NCBI GenBank assembly: GCA_902781315.1
Contig: CACZIT010000028.1
Coordinates: forward strand, 1-40,917
Length of the DNA stretch: 40,917 bases
Reading direction: 5' to 3'
Origin: an uncultured Prevotellaceae bacterium
Lineage (GTDB): Bacteria; Bacteroidota; Bacteroidia; Bacteroidales; Bacteroidaceae
Part shown: positions 34,113 through 40,843 of the stretch, one piece after another
Layout of the letters: each line of letters opens with the position of its first letter
Position numbering within the stretch: position 1 is the first letter of the stretch
Notes under the pieces: generated by a model
Databases searched by the model: none
Told to the model about the DNA's origin: nothing
What the model saw: only the letters and a program-made list of their open reading frames with translations
Position numbers and translations under genes: made by a program

Positions 34113-34213
34113 ACCACTATGTGGTGAGGGTATTACCACTTTGTGGTAAGGGTGCCACCACTTAGTGGTAGCGCGACTACCACTAAGTGGTAACGGTATT
34201 ACCACATAGCGGT
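34113..34213. repeat. Five palindromes with exact 22-bp period (iteron- or operator-like)
   Basis: ACCAC-nnn-GTGGT units start at 34113, 34135, 34157, 34179 and 34201, exactly 22 bp apart. Loops are all A/T (TAT, TTT, TTA, TAA, ATA). Stems are identical except one base in the last unit (GCGGT). The 9-bp linkers vary (GAGGGTATT, AAGGGTGCC, AGCGCGACT, AACGGTATT). The array lies between the DUF6078 stop and the VapE-type ATG, 38 bases from the latter. The two-turn spacing suggests a dimeric protein bound on one face of DNA; a folded leader RNA is the alternative. Confidence 0.9.
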
Positions 34214-34231
34214 AACGAATCTGGTAATGTG

Positions 34232-34669
34232 CTAAGTGAAGTCGTAAACGTTGACATAGGCATTGAACTTCACGTCGTCGTCGTAGCCGAACTTACGGAA
34301 GATCTGTCGGATGGTTTCCTGTTGTTCGGGAGTGAGCAGTTTCTTGCCGCTGTGATAGCGGTAGTAGGTGCCTCCGGTACCGAGGCACTTGGTGAGCAGG
34401 CTGCGCATGGCGTCGTAGTCGCTGCGCCGTACGTTGGCAAAGATATCGCCGAATCCGCGTGCTGCGCGCATCACGCGTATCTGCTTGAAGTACTTGCACT
34501 TGCCGTCGGCAAATGCGTTAGGATAGATGGCCATGCCCCTGGTGAGATGGTCGGGCACGTGTTGGCCTGCGAGATGTCGCATGCACTGTTGGCTCAGCGG
34601 GCAACTGCTGTTGAAGCAGAGGGTATAGCTGCTGGGCACACAATCGAAATTGAACGTTTCATTTGTCAT
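34232..34669 (-). CDS. DUF6078 family protein
   Basis: About 145 residues from the ATG at 34669 (MTNETFNFDCVPSSY); another ATG lies three codons upstream at 34678. It matches my memory of DUF6078: a cysteine-rich N-terminus (LCFNSSCPLSQQCMRHLAG), then CKYFKQIRVMRAARGFGDIFANV, and a helical C-terminus with LTPEQQETIRQIFRKFGY. The cysteines may bind metal. Function is unknown. The family is often encoded near VapE-type genes in Bacteroidales, as here. Confidence 0.8.
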   Translation of the reverse strand: MTNETFNFDCVPSSYTLCFNSSCPLSQQCMRHLAGQHVPDHLTRGMAIYPNAFADGKCKYFKQIRVMRAARGFGDIFANVRRSDYDAMRSLLTKCLGTGGTYYRYHSGKKLLTPEQQETIRQIFRKFGYDDDVKFNAYVNVYDFT

Positions 34670-34749
34670 AATTCTCATTTGTTTTAAATAATCATTTCAT
34701 GGCGAATTCGTTATCCTGAGGGTTTTATCAAGGTATTCGGATTCTGTCT

Positions 34750-34782
34750 ACAAAGATACGAATAAGTGAGCGAAAAACCAAA
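34750..34782 (-). promoter_or_regulatory. Promoter of the DUF6078 gene
   Basis: On the minus strand TTTG (34779-34782), a 20-base spacer and TATCTTTGT (34750-34758). The ATG is about 80 bases downstream. Confidence 0.65.
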
Positions 34783-34893
34783 TTTATTTGAGTTTTTCCG
34801 AGCGAGAGTATCTTCGACGAATGTCAGAGATACGAAAAAAAATGTGGAAATGCAAGAGTTTGCATGGAAATAGCTTGAAAAAACACGTAAATG

Positions 34894-34926
34894 TTTGGTT
34901 TTTCCATTGGTTTTCATTATCTTTGT
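34894..34926 (+). promoter_or_regulatory. Promoter of the DUF4492-cydAB operon
   Basis: TTTG (34894-34897), a 20-base spacer and TATCTTTGT (34918-34926), with the ATG of the DUF4492 gene at 34958. It is divergent from the DUF6078 promoter. Confidence 0.75.
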
Positions 34927-34957
34927 GGCGTAAAGTATTACTAAACGTGCCACGACC

Positions 34958-35185
34958 ATGAAGAAGGACGGATTTTGGTATCGCGTATGGGACCTCTACT
35001 ACGACGGGTTCCGCAATATGACGCTTGGCAAGACGCTGTGGGCGATCATATTGATCAAGCTGTTCATCATGTTTGCCATCCTGAAAGTTTTCTTTTTCCC
35101 GAACTTTCTGAAACAGCATGCCAAGAAAGGGCAGGAGGCTGAGTATGTGGCAAAGGAACTGAGCCTACCCCTGACCCCTCCCTAA
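34958..35185 (+). CDS. DUF4492 small membrane protein
   Basis: A 75-residue protein with one membrane helix (about 30-48, LWAIILIKLFIMFAILKVF) after an aromatic N-terminus (MKKDGFWYRVWDLYYDGFRNM). This is DUF4492, which in Bacteroidetes and Campylobacterota is typically encoded just before cydA. A role as a small accessory subunit of cytochrome bd, like CydX, is plausible but inferred. The last residues (SLPLTPP) and the stop codon come from a copy of the window's palindromic element, so the native C-terminus has been replaced or extended. Confidence 0.85.
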   Translation: MKKDGFWYRVWDLYYDGFRNMTLGKTLWAIILIKLFIMFAILKVFFFPNFLKQHAKKGQEAEYVAKELSLPLTPP

Positions 35186-35195
35186 AGGGAAGGGG
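35164..35195 (-). repeat. Palindromic element, copy E (end of the DUF4492 gene)
   Basis: CCTACCCCTGA tail followed by CCCTCCCT and AGGGAAGGG arms. It contains the TAA stop of the DUF4492 gene at 35183-35185. Confidence 0.75.
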
Positions 35196-35197
35196 AC

Positions 35198-35254
35198 TAG
35201 AAACCAGAAACTAGAAACCAGAAACTATAAACTCGAAACCAGAAACTTAAAACC
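35198..35254. repeat. Tandem AGAAACC/AGAAACT spacer repeat
   Basis: Six or so copies of CCAGAAACT- and CTAGAAAC-type words fill the gap between copy E and the cydA start. Confidence 0.75.
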
Positions 35255-35263
35255 TTATAGCTT

Positions 35264-36889
35264 ATGCAGAATCTGTTATTAGACGTTACGACTGGCACGA
35301 TTGACTGGTCGCGTGCGCAATTCGCGCTGACAGCCATCTACCACTGGCTGTTTGTGCCCCTGACGCTCGGTCTGGCCGTGATCATGGGCATCATGGAAAC
35401 CTGCTACTATCGCACGAAGAAGCGCTTCTGGCGCGACACGGCGAAGTTCTGGCAGAAGCTCTTCGGCATCAACTTCGCCATGGGTGTTGCCACGGGCATC
35501 ATCCTGGAGTTTGAGTTCGGCACGAACTGGTCGAACTACTCGTGGTTCGTGGGCGACATCTTCGGTGCGCCGCTCGCCATCGAGGGCATCGTGGCCTTCT
35601 TCATGGAGTCTACGTTCGTGGCCGTGATGTACTTTGGCTGGAACAAGGTGTCGCGCGGCTTCCACCTCGCTTCCACCTGGCTCACGGGCCTGGGTGCTAC
35701 CATCTCGGCCTGGTGGATTCTGGTGGCCAACGCGTGGATGCAGAACCCTGTGGGATGTGAGTTCAATGCCGACACGATGCGCAACGAGATGGTGTCGTTC
35801 CTCGATGTGGCCTTCTCGCCGTTTGCCGTGGGTAAGTTCTGCCACACGGTGACCTCGGCGTGGATTATCGGAGCCGTCTTCACGGTGGCTGTGAGTGCTT
35901 GGTATCTGCTGAAGAAGCGCGAGCAGAAGCTGGCCATCGAGAGCATGAAGATTGGTGCCGCTGTGGGACTGGTGGCCTCGCTGCTGGCTGCCTTCACTGG
36001 CCACATCTCCGGCGAGCAGGTGGCGAAGTCGCAGCCGATGAAGCTGGCTGCTATGGAGGCCCTTTACAACGGTGGCACGGACCAGAGTCTGACGGCTGTG
36101 GCGTGGGTGAACCCCTTCAAACAGCCTGACTACGCCAACGAACAGGAGGCTCCGCTGCGCATTGCGATGCCGTATGCGCTGTCGTTGATGGCAACGAGAG
36201 ACATTCATGGCTACGTGCCCGGCGTGAACGACCTGCTGAACGGCTACACCACGCCCGACGGCAAGACGGAACCCTCGGTAGAGGAGAAGATCAAACGCGG
36301 ACGGGCTGCCATCTATGCCCTGATGTCGTATCGCAACGCGAAGAAAGCCGGTTCGGAGGAAACGGCACAACGACATCTGAAGACGCTGAAGGAGAACATG
36401 CCGTACTTCGGCTACGGCTACGTGAAGTCGAAGGATCAGGTGGTGCCGAACATTCCGATTTGCTTCTGGGCCTTCCGCATCATGGTGGGCATGGGTGTGC
36501 TGTTCATCGTGTTCTTCGCCCTGGTGCTGGCCATCATCTATCAAGACAAGTTGAAGGGCATCGGCCGTCTGTGGAAGAACATGCCCATCGAGGGACATAA
36601 GTACCTGCACTGGTTTGCCATCGCCCTCGTGCCGCTGGCCTACATCGCCTCAGAGTCGGGATGGATTGTGGCCGAGATGGGCCGCCAGCCGTGGACCATT
36701 CAGGACATGCTGCCCACGTGGGCAGCCGTCTCCGACATCAACTCCGGTTCAGTGCAGCTCACGTTCTTCATCTTCCTCGTGCTCTTCACCACGATGCTGG
36801 CCGTAGAGATTAGCATCTTGCTGAAGCAGATTAAGAGAGGGCCAACCTCCCCCAGCCCCTCCGAAGGAGGGGAGGGCCTCGCGGAGTGA
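35264..36889 (+). CDS. cydA: Cytochrome bd quinol oxidase subunit I
   Basis: A 541-residue inner membrane protein with about nine membrane helices. His27 in AIYHWLFVPLT is the likely heme b595 ligand, a second His lies in KFCHTVTSAW, and GWIVAEMGRQPW near residue 465 is the conserved segment close to the methionine/arginine of the heme sites. It oxidises quinol and reduces oxygen to water with high affinity, which gives oxygen tolerance to otherwise anaerobic Bacteroidales. The C-terminus (about 528-541, TSPSPSEGGEGLAE) is encoded by a palindromic element and is not part of the family. It is co-transcribed with the DUF4492 gene and cydB. Confidence 0.96.
   Translation: MQNLLLDVTTGTIDWSRAQFALTAIYHWLFVPLTLGLAVIMGIMETCYYRTKKRFWRDTAKFWQKLFGINFAMGVATGIILEFEFGTNWSNYSWFVGDIFGAPLAIEGIVAFFMESTFVAVMYFGWNKVSRGFHLASTWLTGLGATISAWWILVANAWMQNPVGCEFNADTMRNEMVSFLDVAFSPFAVGKFCHTVTSAWIIGAVFTVAVSAWYLLKKREQKLAIESMKIGAAVGLVASLLAAFTGHISGEQVAKSQPMKLAAMEALYNGGTDQSLTAVAWVNPFKQPDYANEQEAPLRIAMPYALSLMATRDIHGYVPGVNDLLNGYTTPDGKTEPSVEEKIKRGRAAIYALMSYRNAKKAGSEETAQRHLKTLKENMPYFGYGYVKSKDQVVPNIPICFWAFRIMVGMGVLFIVFFALVLAIIYQDKLKGIGRLWKNMPIEGHKYLHWFAIALVPLAYIASESGWIVAEMGRQPWTIQDMLPTWAAVSDINSGSVQLTFFIFLVLFTTMLAVEISILLKQIKRGPTSPSPSEGGEGLAE
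36844..36880 (-). repeat. Palindromic element, copy F (3' end of cydA)
   Basis: CCCCTCC-GAA-GGAGGGG at 36856-36872 with the tail on the left (AACCTCCCCCAG). It is in inverted orientation relative to copy G 130 bases away. A short direct repeat, GAGGGCCTCGC(G/A)GAGTGA, follows twice (near 36872 and 36913). Confidence 0.8.
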
Positions 36890-37000
36890 AAGATTCCCAA
36901 AGAACCTTTGAGGGAGGGCCTCGCAGAGTGATATAATTCGTTTTAAAAAGATAACAAAAAAATAGAAAGCCTGATTAATCCCCCTGAAACCCGTCAGGCA

Positions 37001-37034
37001 CTCCCCTCCTTGGGAGGGGTCGGGGGAGGTTCGC
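37001..37034 (+). repeat. Palindromic element, copy G (just before cydB)
   Basis: CCCCTCC-TTG-GGAGGGG at 37003-37019 and the tail TCGGGGGAGGTT run up to the base before the cydB ATG at 37035. The purine-rich GGGGGAGG lies where a ribosome site would be. Confidence 0.8.
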
Positions 37035-38174
37035 ATGACATACTCATTTTTACAACATTACTGGTGGTTCCTGGTGTCACTGCTGGGAGCCCTGCTGGTG
37101 TTCCTGATGTTTGTGCAGGGCGCCAACTCCATGATATTCAGTCTGGGGCGGACGGCTGAAGAGCGTCGCCTGCTGATTAATTCTACAGGCCGCAAGTGGG
37201 AACTGACGTTCACCACGCTCGTCACCTTTGGCGGAGCCTTTTTCGCCTCGTTCCCGCTGTTCTATTCGACGAGCTTCGGCGGTGCCTACTGGCTGTGGAT
37301 GATCATCCTCTTCTCGTTCGTGCTGCAGGCCGTGAGCTACGAGTTCCAGAACAAACTGGGCAACCTGCTGGGCGCGAAGACGTTCCAGACGTTCCTCGTC
37401 ATCAACGGCATTCTCGGCCCGGTGCTGCTGGGCGGTGCTGTGGCCACGTTCTTCACGGGCTCGAACTTCATCATCGAGAAGGGCAACATCGTGGACATGG
37501 CGCAACCCGTGATCAGTCGTTGGGCGAACGCCTCGAACGGTCTCGACGCGCTGCTCGACCCCTGGAACGTGGTGTTCGGTCTGGCCGTGTTCTTCCTGGC
37601 TCGCGTGCTGGGTGGACTCTTCATCATCAACAACGTGCGCGATGATGTCCTCGAGAGCCGTGCCTCCGTACAGCTCGTGGGCAATGCAGTGCTGTTTCTG
37701 GTGCTGTTCCTGACGTTCTTCGTCCACATCCTGCTGGGCTACGGCTATGCCTACGATCCCGAGACGGGTGTGGCAGCAATCGTGGAAGGGAAGTATCTGC
37801 AGAACCTCTTGGACATGTGGTATGTGGCGCTGGTGCTCTTGGTTGGCGTCGTGCTGCTGCTCTATGGCATCGGCCGCACGGTGGTGTCGAAGACGTGGCG
37901 CGGCGGCATCTGGCCTGCCGGCATCGGAACGGTGCTGGCTGTGCTGGCGCTGCTGCTCTGTGCCGGTTGGAACAACACGTGCTACTATCCGTCGAATGAG
38001 GACCTGCAGTCGTCGCTGAACATCGTGAATTCTTGTTCCTCTGAGTTTACGTTGAGGACAATGGCATGGGTGAGCCTGCTCATCCCGTTTGTGCTTGCCT
38101 ACATCGCCTATGCCTGGCGTGCCATCGGCAAACCGATTGACAAGGACGAAATCAAGCACGGGGAAGCCTACTAA
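37035..38174 (+). CDS. cydB: Cytochrome bd quinol oxidase subunit II
   Basis: A 379-residue membrane protein with about eight or nine helices. Family segments include WWFLVSLLGALLVFLMFVQGAN near the start, a region matching the GRKWELTFTTLVTFGGAFFA consensus at about 50-70, and a last helix ending YAWRAIGKPIDKDEIKHGEAY. It pairs with CydA to form the bd oxidase. The gap from cydA is 145 bases, filled by repeats. The stop codon overlaps the first hairpin of a repeat array that leads to the cyclophilin gene. Confidence 0.95.
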   Translation: MTYSFLQHYWWFLVSLLGALLVFLMFVQGANSMIFSLGRTAEERRLLINSTGRKWELTFTTLVTFGGAFFASFPLFYSTSFGGAYWLWMIILFSFVLQAVSYEFQNKLGNLLGAKTFQTFLVINGILGPVLLGGAVATFFTGSNFIIEKGNIVDMAQPVISRWANASNGLDALLDPWNVVFGLAVFFLARVLGGLFIINNVRDDVLESRASVQLVGNAVLFLVLFLTFFVHILLGYGYAYDPETGVAAIVEGKYLQNLLDMWYVALVLLVGVVLLLYGIGRTVVSKTWRGGIWPAGIGTVLAVLALLLCAGWNNTCYYPSNEDLQSSLNIVNSCSSEFTLRTMAWVSLLIPFVLAYIAYAWRAIGKPIDKDEIKHGEAY

Positions 38175-38324
38175 TGCGACAGGTCGCATTAGTGGTTCAA
38201 AGCGACTTCGTCGCGTTCAAAGGTTCAAGGCTGCTGCGCAGCGGTTCAAAAGGTTTAATGCTGCTTCGCAGCGGTTCAATGCGCCTGCGGCGCGGGGTAC
38301 TGTATAATGCGACTCTGTCGCATT
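38173..38324 (+). repeat. Mini-hairpin array with GGTTCAA linkers
   Basis: Six hairpins: 38173-38190 (AATGCGA/TCGCATT), 38202-38214 (GCGAC/GTCGC), 38230-38242 and 38260-38272 (both GCTGC/GCAGC), 38281-38293 (GCGCC/GGCGC) and 38306-38324 (AATGCGAC/GTCGCATT). Inner ones are 5-bp stems with 3-nt loops. Linkers are GGTTCAA-type words in the same sense as transcription. The array begins in the cydB stop codon and ends 17 bases before the cyclophilin ATG. It is the same family as the array at 9931-10069. Confidence 0.87.
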
Positions 38325-38341
38325 CAGAAATAAAAAAAACA

Positions 38342-39037
38342 ATGAAAAAAGCAATTCTTACTTCATTGGTGTGGGCCGTTGGTCTGGGTGCGTTTGCCCA
38401 GACCGATGGCGACACGCTGGCGCAGCCGGAAGTGCTGCTGGAGACTTCGATGGGAAACATCCGCGTGGTGCTCTACAACGAGACGCCGCAGCATCGCGAC
38501 AACTTCCTGAAACTGGTGGACGAGGGCTTCTACGACGGAAACCTCTGGCACCGCGTCATCTTCAACTTCATGATTCAGACCGGCGACTCGACGACGCGCC
38601 ATGCGCAGCCCGGAGCCACCGTCGGCCTGCACTCACCCGACTACACCATTCCGGCAGAGATTGTCTATCCGAAGTATTTCCACAAGCGGGGTGCACTGGC
38701 TGCAGCACGCGAAGGCGATGCCGAGAATCCCGAGCGTGCCTCGTCGGCCAGCCAGTTCTACATTGTCTACGGCACGACCTACAGTTCGCTGTCGCTCGAC
38801 AAATTCCAGGAGCGCATCGACCAGGCAACGGATGGCAAATATAAGATGACCGAGGAGATTCGCGACCACTATCGCAAGTATGGCGGCACGCCTCATCTGG
38901 ACGGCCAGTACACCGTGTTCGGCGAGGTGGTGGAAGGCATGGACGTGGTGAAGAAAATCCAGATGGTGCAAACCGACGACTATGCCCGCCCCATTGACGA
39001 CGTGAAAATCATCAAGGCAACAGTGGTGAAGAGGTAA
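38342..39037 (+). CDS. Periplasmic cyclophilin-type peptidyl-prolyl isomerase
   Basis: A 231-residue protein starting at MKKAILTSLVWAV with signal peptide ending GAFAQ; an upstream in-frame extension is repeat DNA. The cyclophilin fold is shown by VLLETSMGNIRVVLYNETPQH, LWHRVIFNFMIQTGDS, SASQFYIVYGTTY and QYTVFGEVVEGMDVVKKIQ. A longer loop than in E. coli PpiA (about 115-190, with KRGALAAAREGD) is normal for Bacteroidetes. It catalyses cis-trans isomerisation at proline during folding of exported proteins. It follows cydB at 167 bases with only repeat DNA between, so read-through is possible. Confidence 0.93.
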   Translation: MKKAILTSLVWAVGLGAFAQTDGDTLAQPEVLLETSMGNIRVVLYNETPQHRDNFLKLVDEGFYDGNLWHRVIFNFMIQTGDSTTRHAQPGATVGLHSPDYTIPAEIVYPKYFHKRGALAAAREGDAENPERASSASQFYIVYGTTYSSLSLDKFQERIDQATDGKYKMTEEIRDHYRKYGGTPHLDGQYTVFGEVVEGMDVVKKIQMVQTDDYARPIDDVKIIKATVVKR

Positions 39038-39050
39038 CAGCTTTTAACAA

Positions 39051-39123
39051 TGTAGGGACGCGGCGTGCCGCGTTACAGGAAAGGAAAGTCTAACCTAGTA
39101 ACGCGGAACGCCGTGTCCCTACA
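39051..39123. repeat. 26-bp inverted repeat between convergent genes
   Basis: Arms at 39051-39076 and 39098-39123 (starting TGTAGGGACGCGG and ending GTGTCCCTACA) pair with two mismatches across a 21-nt loop. It lies between the convergent cyclophilin and membrane protein genes. It may act as a two-way terminator. The sequence also resembles palindromic intergenic elements found in many bacteria, so a non-autonomous mobile element is possible. Confidence 0.75.
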
Positions 39124-39158
39124 TGCTCGGAGGTCAATAGAACTTAATGCCCTAATGT

Positions 39159-39809
39159 CTATTCCCAGTTTGGAACAAACGAGCGTCGCATTGCCCAAAA
39201 GACGGTGATGCCCAATGCCAGTTGCAGGAGACTGTTGACCATGTTCATGGCCTTGAGGGCATGTGCATGCAGAATGTCGCATTGCAAGAGTATGTTGACG
39301 AGCAAGCGGAGCAATATGGGGATGAGTACCCATGCCAGGATACTGACGCCCAGTTGGCGCAGGCGACCTCCGTTGTTACGAACGAGCAGCCATCCCACCC
39401 AAATCATCCCGACTTCGAAAAGAACCGAAAGGATGCCGATGCCCACCTGTCGCCACTCCATTTCGCTGGAGAACACGTCGGGCATTGGAACGAGCCATCC
39501 TGCCAGCACCATAGCGATGCCTGAGCAGATGGCCATCCACAGGGCGGTCTTGAGCCATCGATGTTGTTTAGACACATGGGCTGTTATTTGCCAGAGTATC
39601 CAGAAGAAGGCAATCCAATAGATGGCTGTGAAAGGTATTCGGATGTAGTCGGCTGTAAGTAATTGCTGCATAGCGTCGAGGCCATTATAGCCCGTGATTG
39701 GCGTGACGGTGACAGGCCAGACGCTGATGACGAGTGCTGCAAGCACAATGACCCACAGCCAAACGCCGTAGCGTTTGTTTTCTTTTTGCGATACTAAGAA
39801 ATTGTTCAT
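39159..39809 (-). CDS. Multi-pass membrane protein of unknown function
   Basis: A 216-residue protein with about six hydrophobic helices, for example VWLWVIVLAALVISVWPVTV, FTAIYWIAFFWILWQIT, TALWMAICSGIAMVLAGWL, GIGILSVLFEVGMIWVGWLLV and LAWVLIPILLRLLVNILL. The only charged signatures are in short loops. I do not recognise a family, although a layout like DUF2975 is possible. It is monocistronic. Confidence 0.65.
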   Translation of the reverse strand: MNNFLVSQKENKRYGVWLWVIVLAALVISVWPVTVTPITGYNGLDAMQQLLTADYIRIPFTAIYWIAFFWILWQITAHVSKQHRWLKTALWMAICSGIAMVLAGWLVPMPDVFSSEMEWRQVGIGILSVLFEVGMIWVGWLLVRNNGGRLRQLGVSILAWVLIPILLRLLVNILLQCDILHAHALKAMNMVNSLLQLALGITVFWAMRRSFVPNWE

Positions 39810-39846
39810 ATTTTAATTTGTTTGTTATTCAAATAAGTGTTTGTTG

Positions 39847-40752
39847 TTAAAACACACACGGCAGTGTGAGCAGCTGATACAGGAGGGTGAGGGCCATGCG
39901 CACGTGCCCCTTGTCGTTGGGGTGCAGCTGGTCGGTGGCAGGATTGGCGAAGTACTGCTTGTGCTCATCAAGCAGGGGATAGAGGCCGCACGAGGCATTC
40001 CAGTCGATGACGGGCACAGCCCAGATGTTGCCTGCCTGCTTCACGCTCTCCACGTAGGCATCGACGAACTCACCACATTTGTTGGCGAAGTCCTCCGTGG
40101 GCTGCACGTTCTTGTCGTTCGGACCGAAGTAGCCGCGATGGATGGGCGTCAGCAGCACAATCTGCTTCGTGGGGTAGAGGGCCTTGAGGGTGCTCAGCGC
40201 CTTGTTGATGCGGCCGCGATAGGTGTCGTCGGTCATGATGGGCGTGCGGTGGCGGCGCGTCTGCAGCGTCTTTGCCTGTCCACGTGCGGCCCACGTCTCC
40301 TGCTCGTCAAAGGTGAACCACTCGCCGATGGGCACGCTGTCGTTGAAGTCGTTGGTGCCCACGAAGATCAGGATGGCGTCCACGCTGTCGCCGTGCTCCT
40401 CATGCAGCTGGCGTGCCTGCCGCGGAATGTCGTTCCACTGTCGGCCGCTGATGGCATAGACCCACGGCGTGATGCCCAGCCACTCCTGCAGCCATTCCCA
40501 GTACTTCTTCTTCGCGGCCTTCACACGCGGGTCGGTGATGGAGTCGCCGAGATAGGCCACGCGCCGGCCTGCCCAGGGATGGATTAAGGCCCCACCCCGG
40601 CCCTCCCCAAAAGGGGAGGGGGCAGCAACGGCCAATGGGACTCCCTCCCCCTTTGGGGAGGGTAGGGGAGAGGCCTTGGGAGAGGCCACCTCTTGTGCGG
40701 TGGCGCCTGTTGCCAGCAGCAATGTGATTGCTATGACGAAAAACTTTTTCAT
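39847..40752 (-). CDS. Secreted SGNH/GDSL hydrolase
   Basis: A 301-residue protein with signal peptide MKKFFVIAITLLLATGATAQ. The SGNH blocks are clear: GDSI with Ser71, a Gly in the second block, GTND at 132-135, and the D-x-x-H pair Asp274/His277. Such enzymes in Bacteroidetes usually remove acetyl or other esters from glycans. Between the signal peptide and the catalytic domain are about 35 extra residues made of two palindromic elements in opposite orientation (PLPSPKGEG at 29-37 and APSPFGEGRGG at 44-54). This linker is probably not part of the ancestral enzyme. Confidence 0.9.
   Translation of the reverse strand: MKKFFVIAITLLLATGATAQEVASPKASPLPSPKGEGVPLAVAAPSPFGEGRGGALIHPWAGRRVAYLGDSITDPRVKAAKKKYWEWLQEWLGITPWVYAISGRQWNDIPRQARQLHEEHGDSVDAILIFVGTNDFNDSVPIGEWFTFDEQETWAARGQAKTLQTRRHRTPIMTDDTYRGRINKALSTLKALYPTKQIVLLTPIHRGYFGPNDKNVQPTEDFANKCGEFVDAYVESVKQAGNIWAVPVIDWNASCGLYPLLDEHKQYFANPATDQLHPNDKGHVRMALTLLYQLLTLPCVF
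40589..40622 (-). repeat. Palindromic element, copy H1 (in the SGNH hydrolase gene)
   Basis: CCCTCCCC-AAAA-GGGGAGGG at 40601-40620 with the tail on the left (GGCCCCACCCCGG). It is in frame and codes for APSPFGEGRGG. Confidence 0.8.
40641..40674 (+). repeat. Palindromic element, copy H2 (in the SGNH hydrolase gene)
   Basis: CCCTCCCC-CTTT-GGGGAGGG at 40643-40662 with the tail on the right (TAGGGGAGAGGCC). It is the inverse orientation of H1 and codes for PLPSPKGEG. The tail end is duplicated directly after it. Confidence 0.8.
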
Positions 40753-40781
40753 GCGGTTATGTTATTTTAGGATTTACGAGT

Positions 40782-40790
40782 GCAAAGATA
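40782..40790 (-). promoter_or_regulatory. -7 box of the SGNH hydrolase gene
   Basis: The minus strand reads TATCTTTGC, 29 bases before the ATG at 40752. No good -33 box is seen. Confidence 0.55.
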
Positions 40791-40804
40791 CGAAAAAACT
40801 TTTG

Positions 40805-40813
40805 TAACTTTGC
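40805..40813 (+). promoter_or_regulatory. -7 box of the radical SAM gene
   Basis: TAACTTTGC, 30 bases before the ATG at 40844. It is divergent from, and 14 bases away from, the box of the SGNH gene. Confidence 0.55.
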
Positions 40814-40843
40814 ACATGTAAATAGTAAAAAAAGATTGGTGGC

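Noticed and set aside
34113-34213. CRISPR-like array
   Set aside because: Repeat units are only 13 bp with 9-bp linkers and are palindromic; no cas genes are present. Iteron or operator array fits better.
32192-34669. Complete prophage or integrative element
   Set aside because: No integrase, relaxase, capsid or terminase genes are seen around the VapE-type gene, and both flanks are ordinary chromosomal genes.
35279-36610. Minus-strand open frame (443 codons) opposite cydA
   Set aside because: Antisense shadow with His/Arg-rich, motif-free translation; cydA is certain.
37077-38189. Minus-strand open frame (370 codons) opposite cydB
   Set aside because: Antisense shadow; Gln/His/Arg-rich and motif-free.
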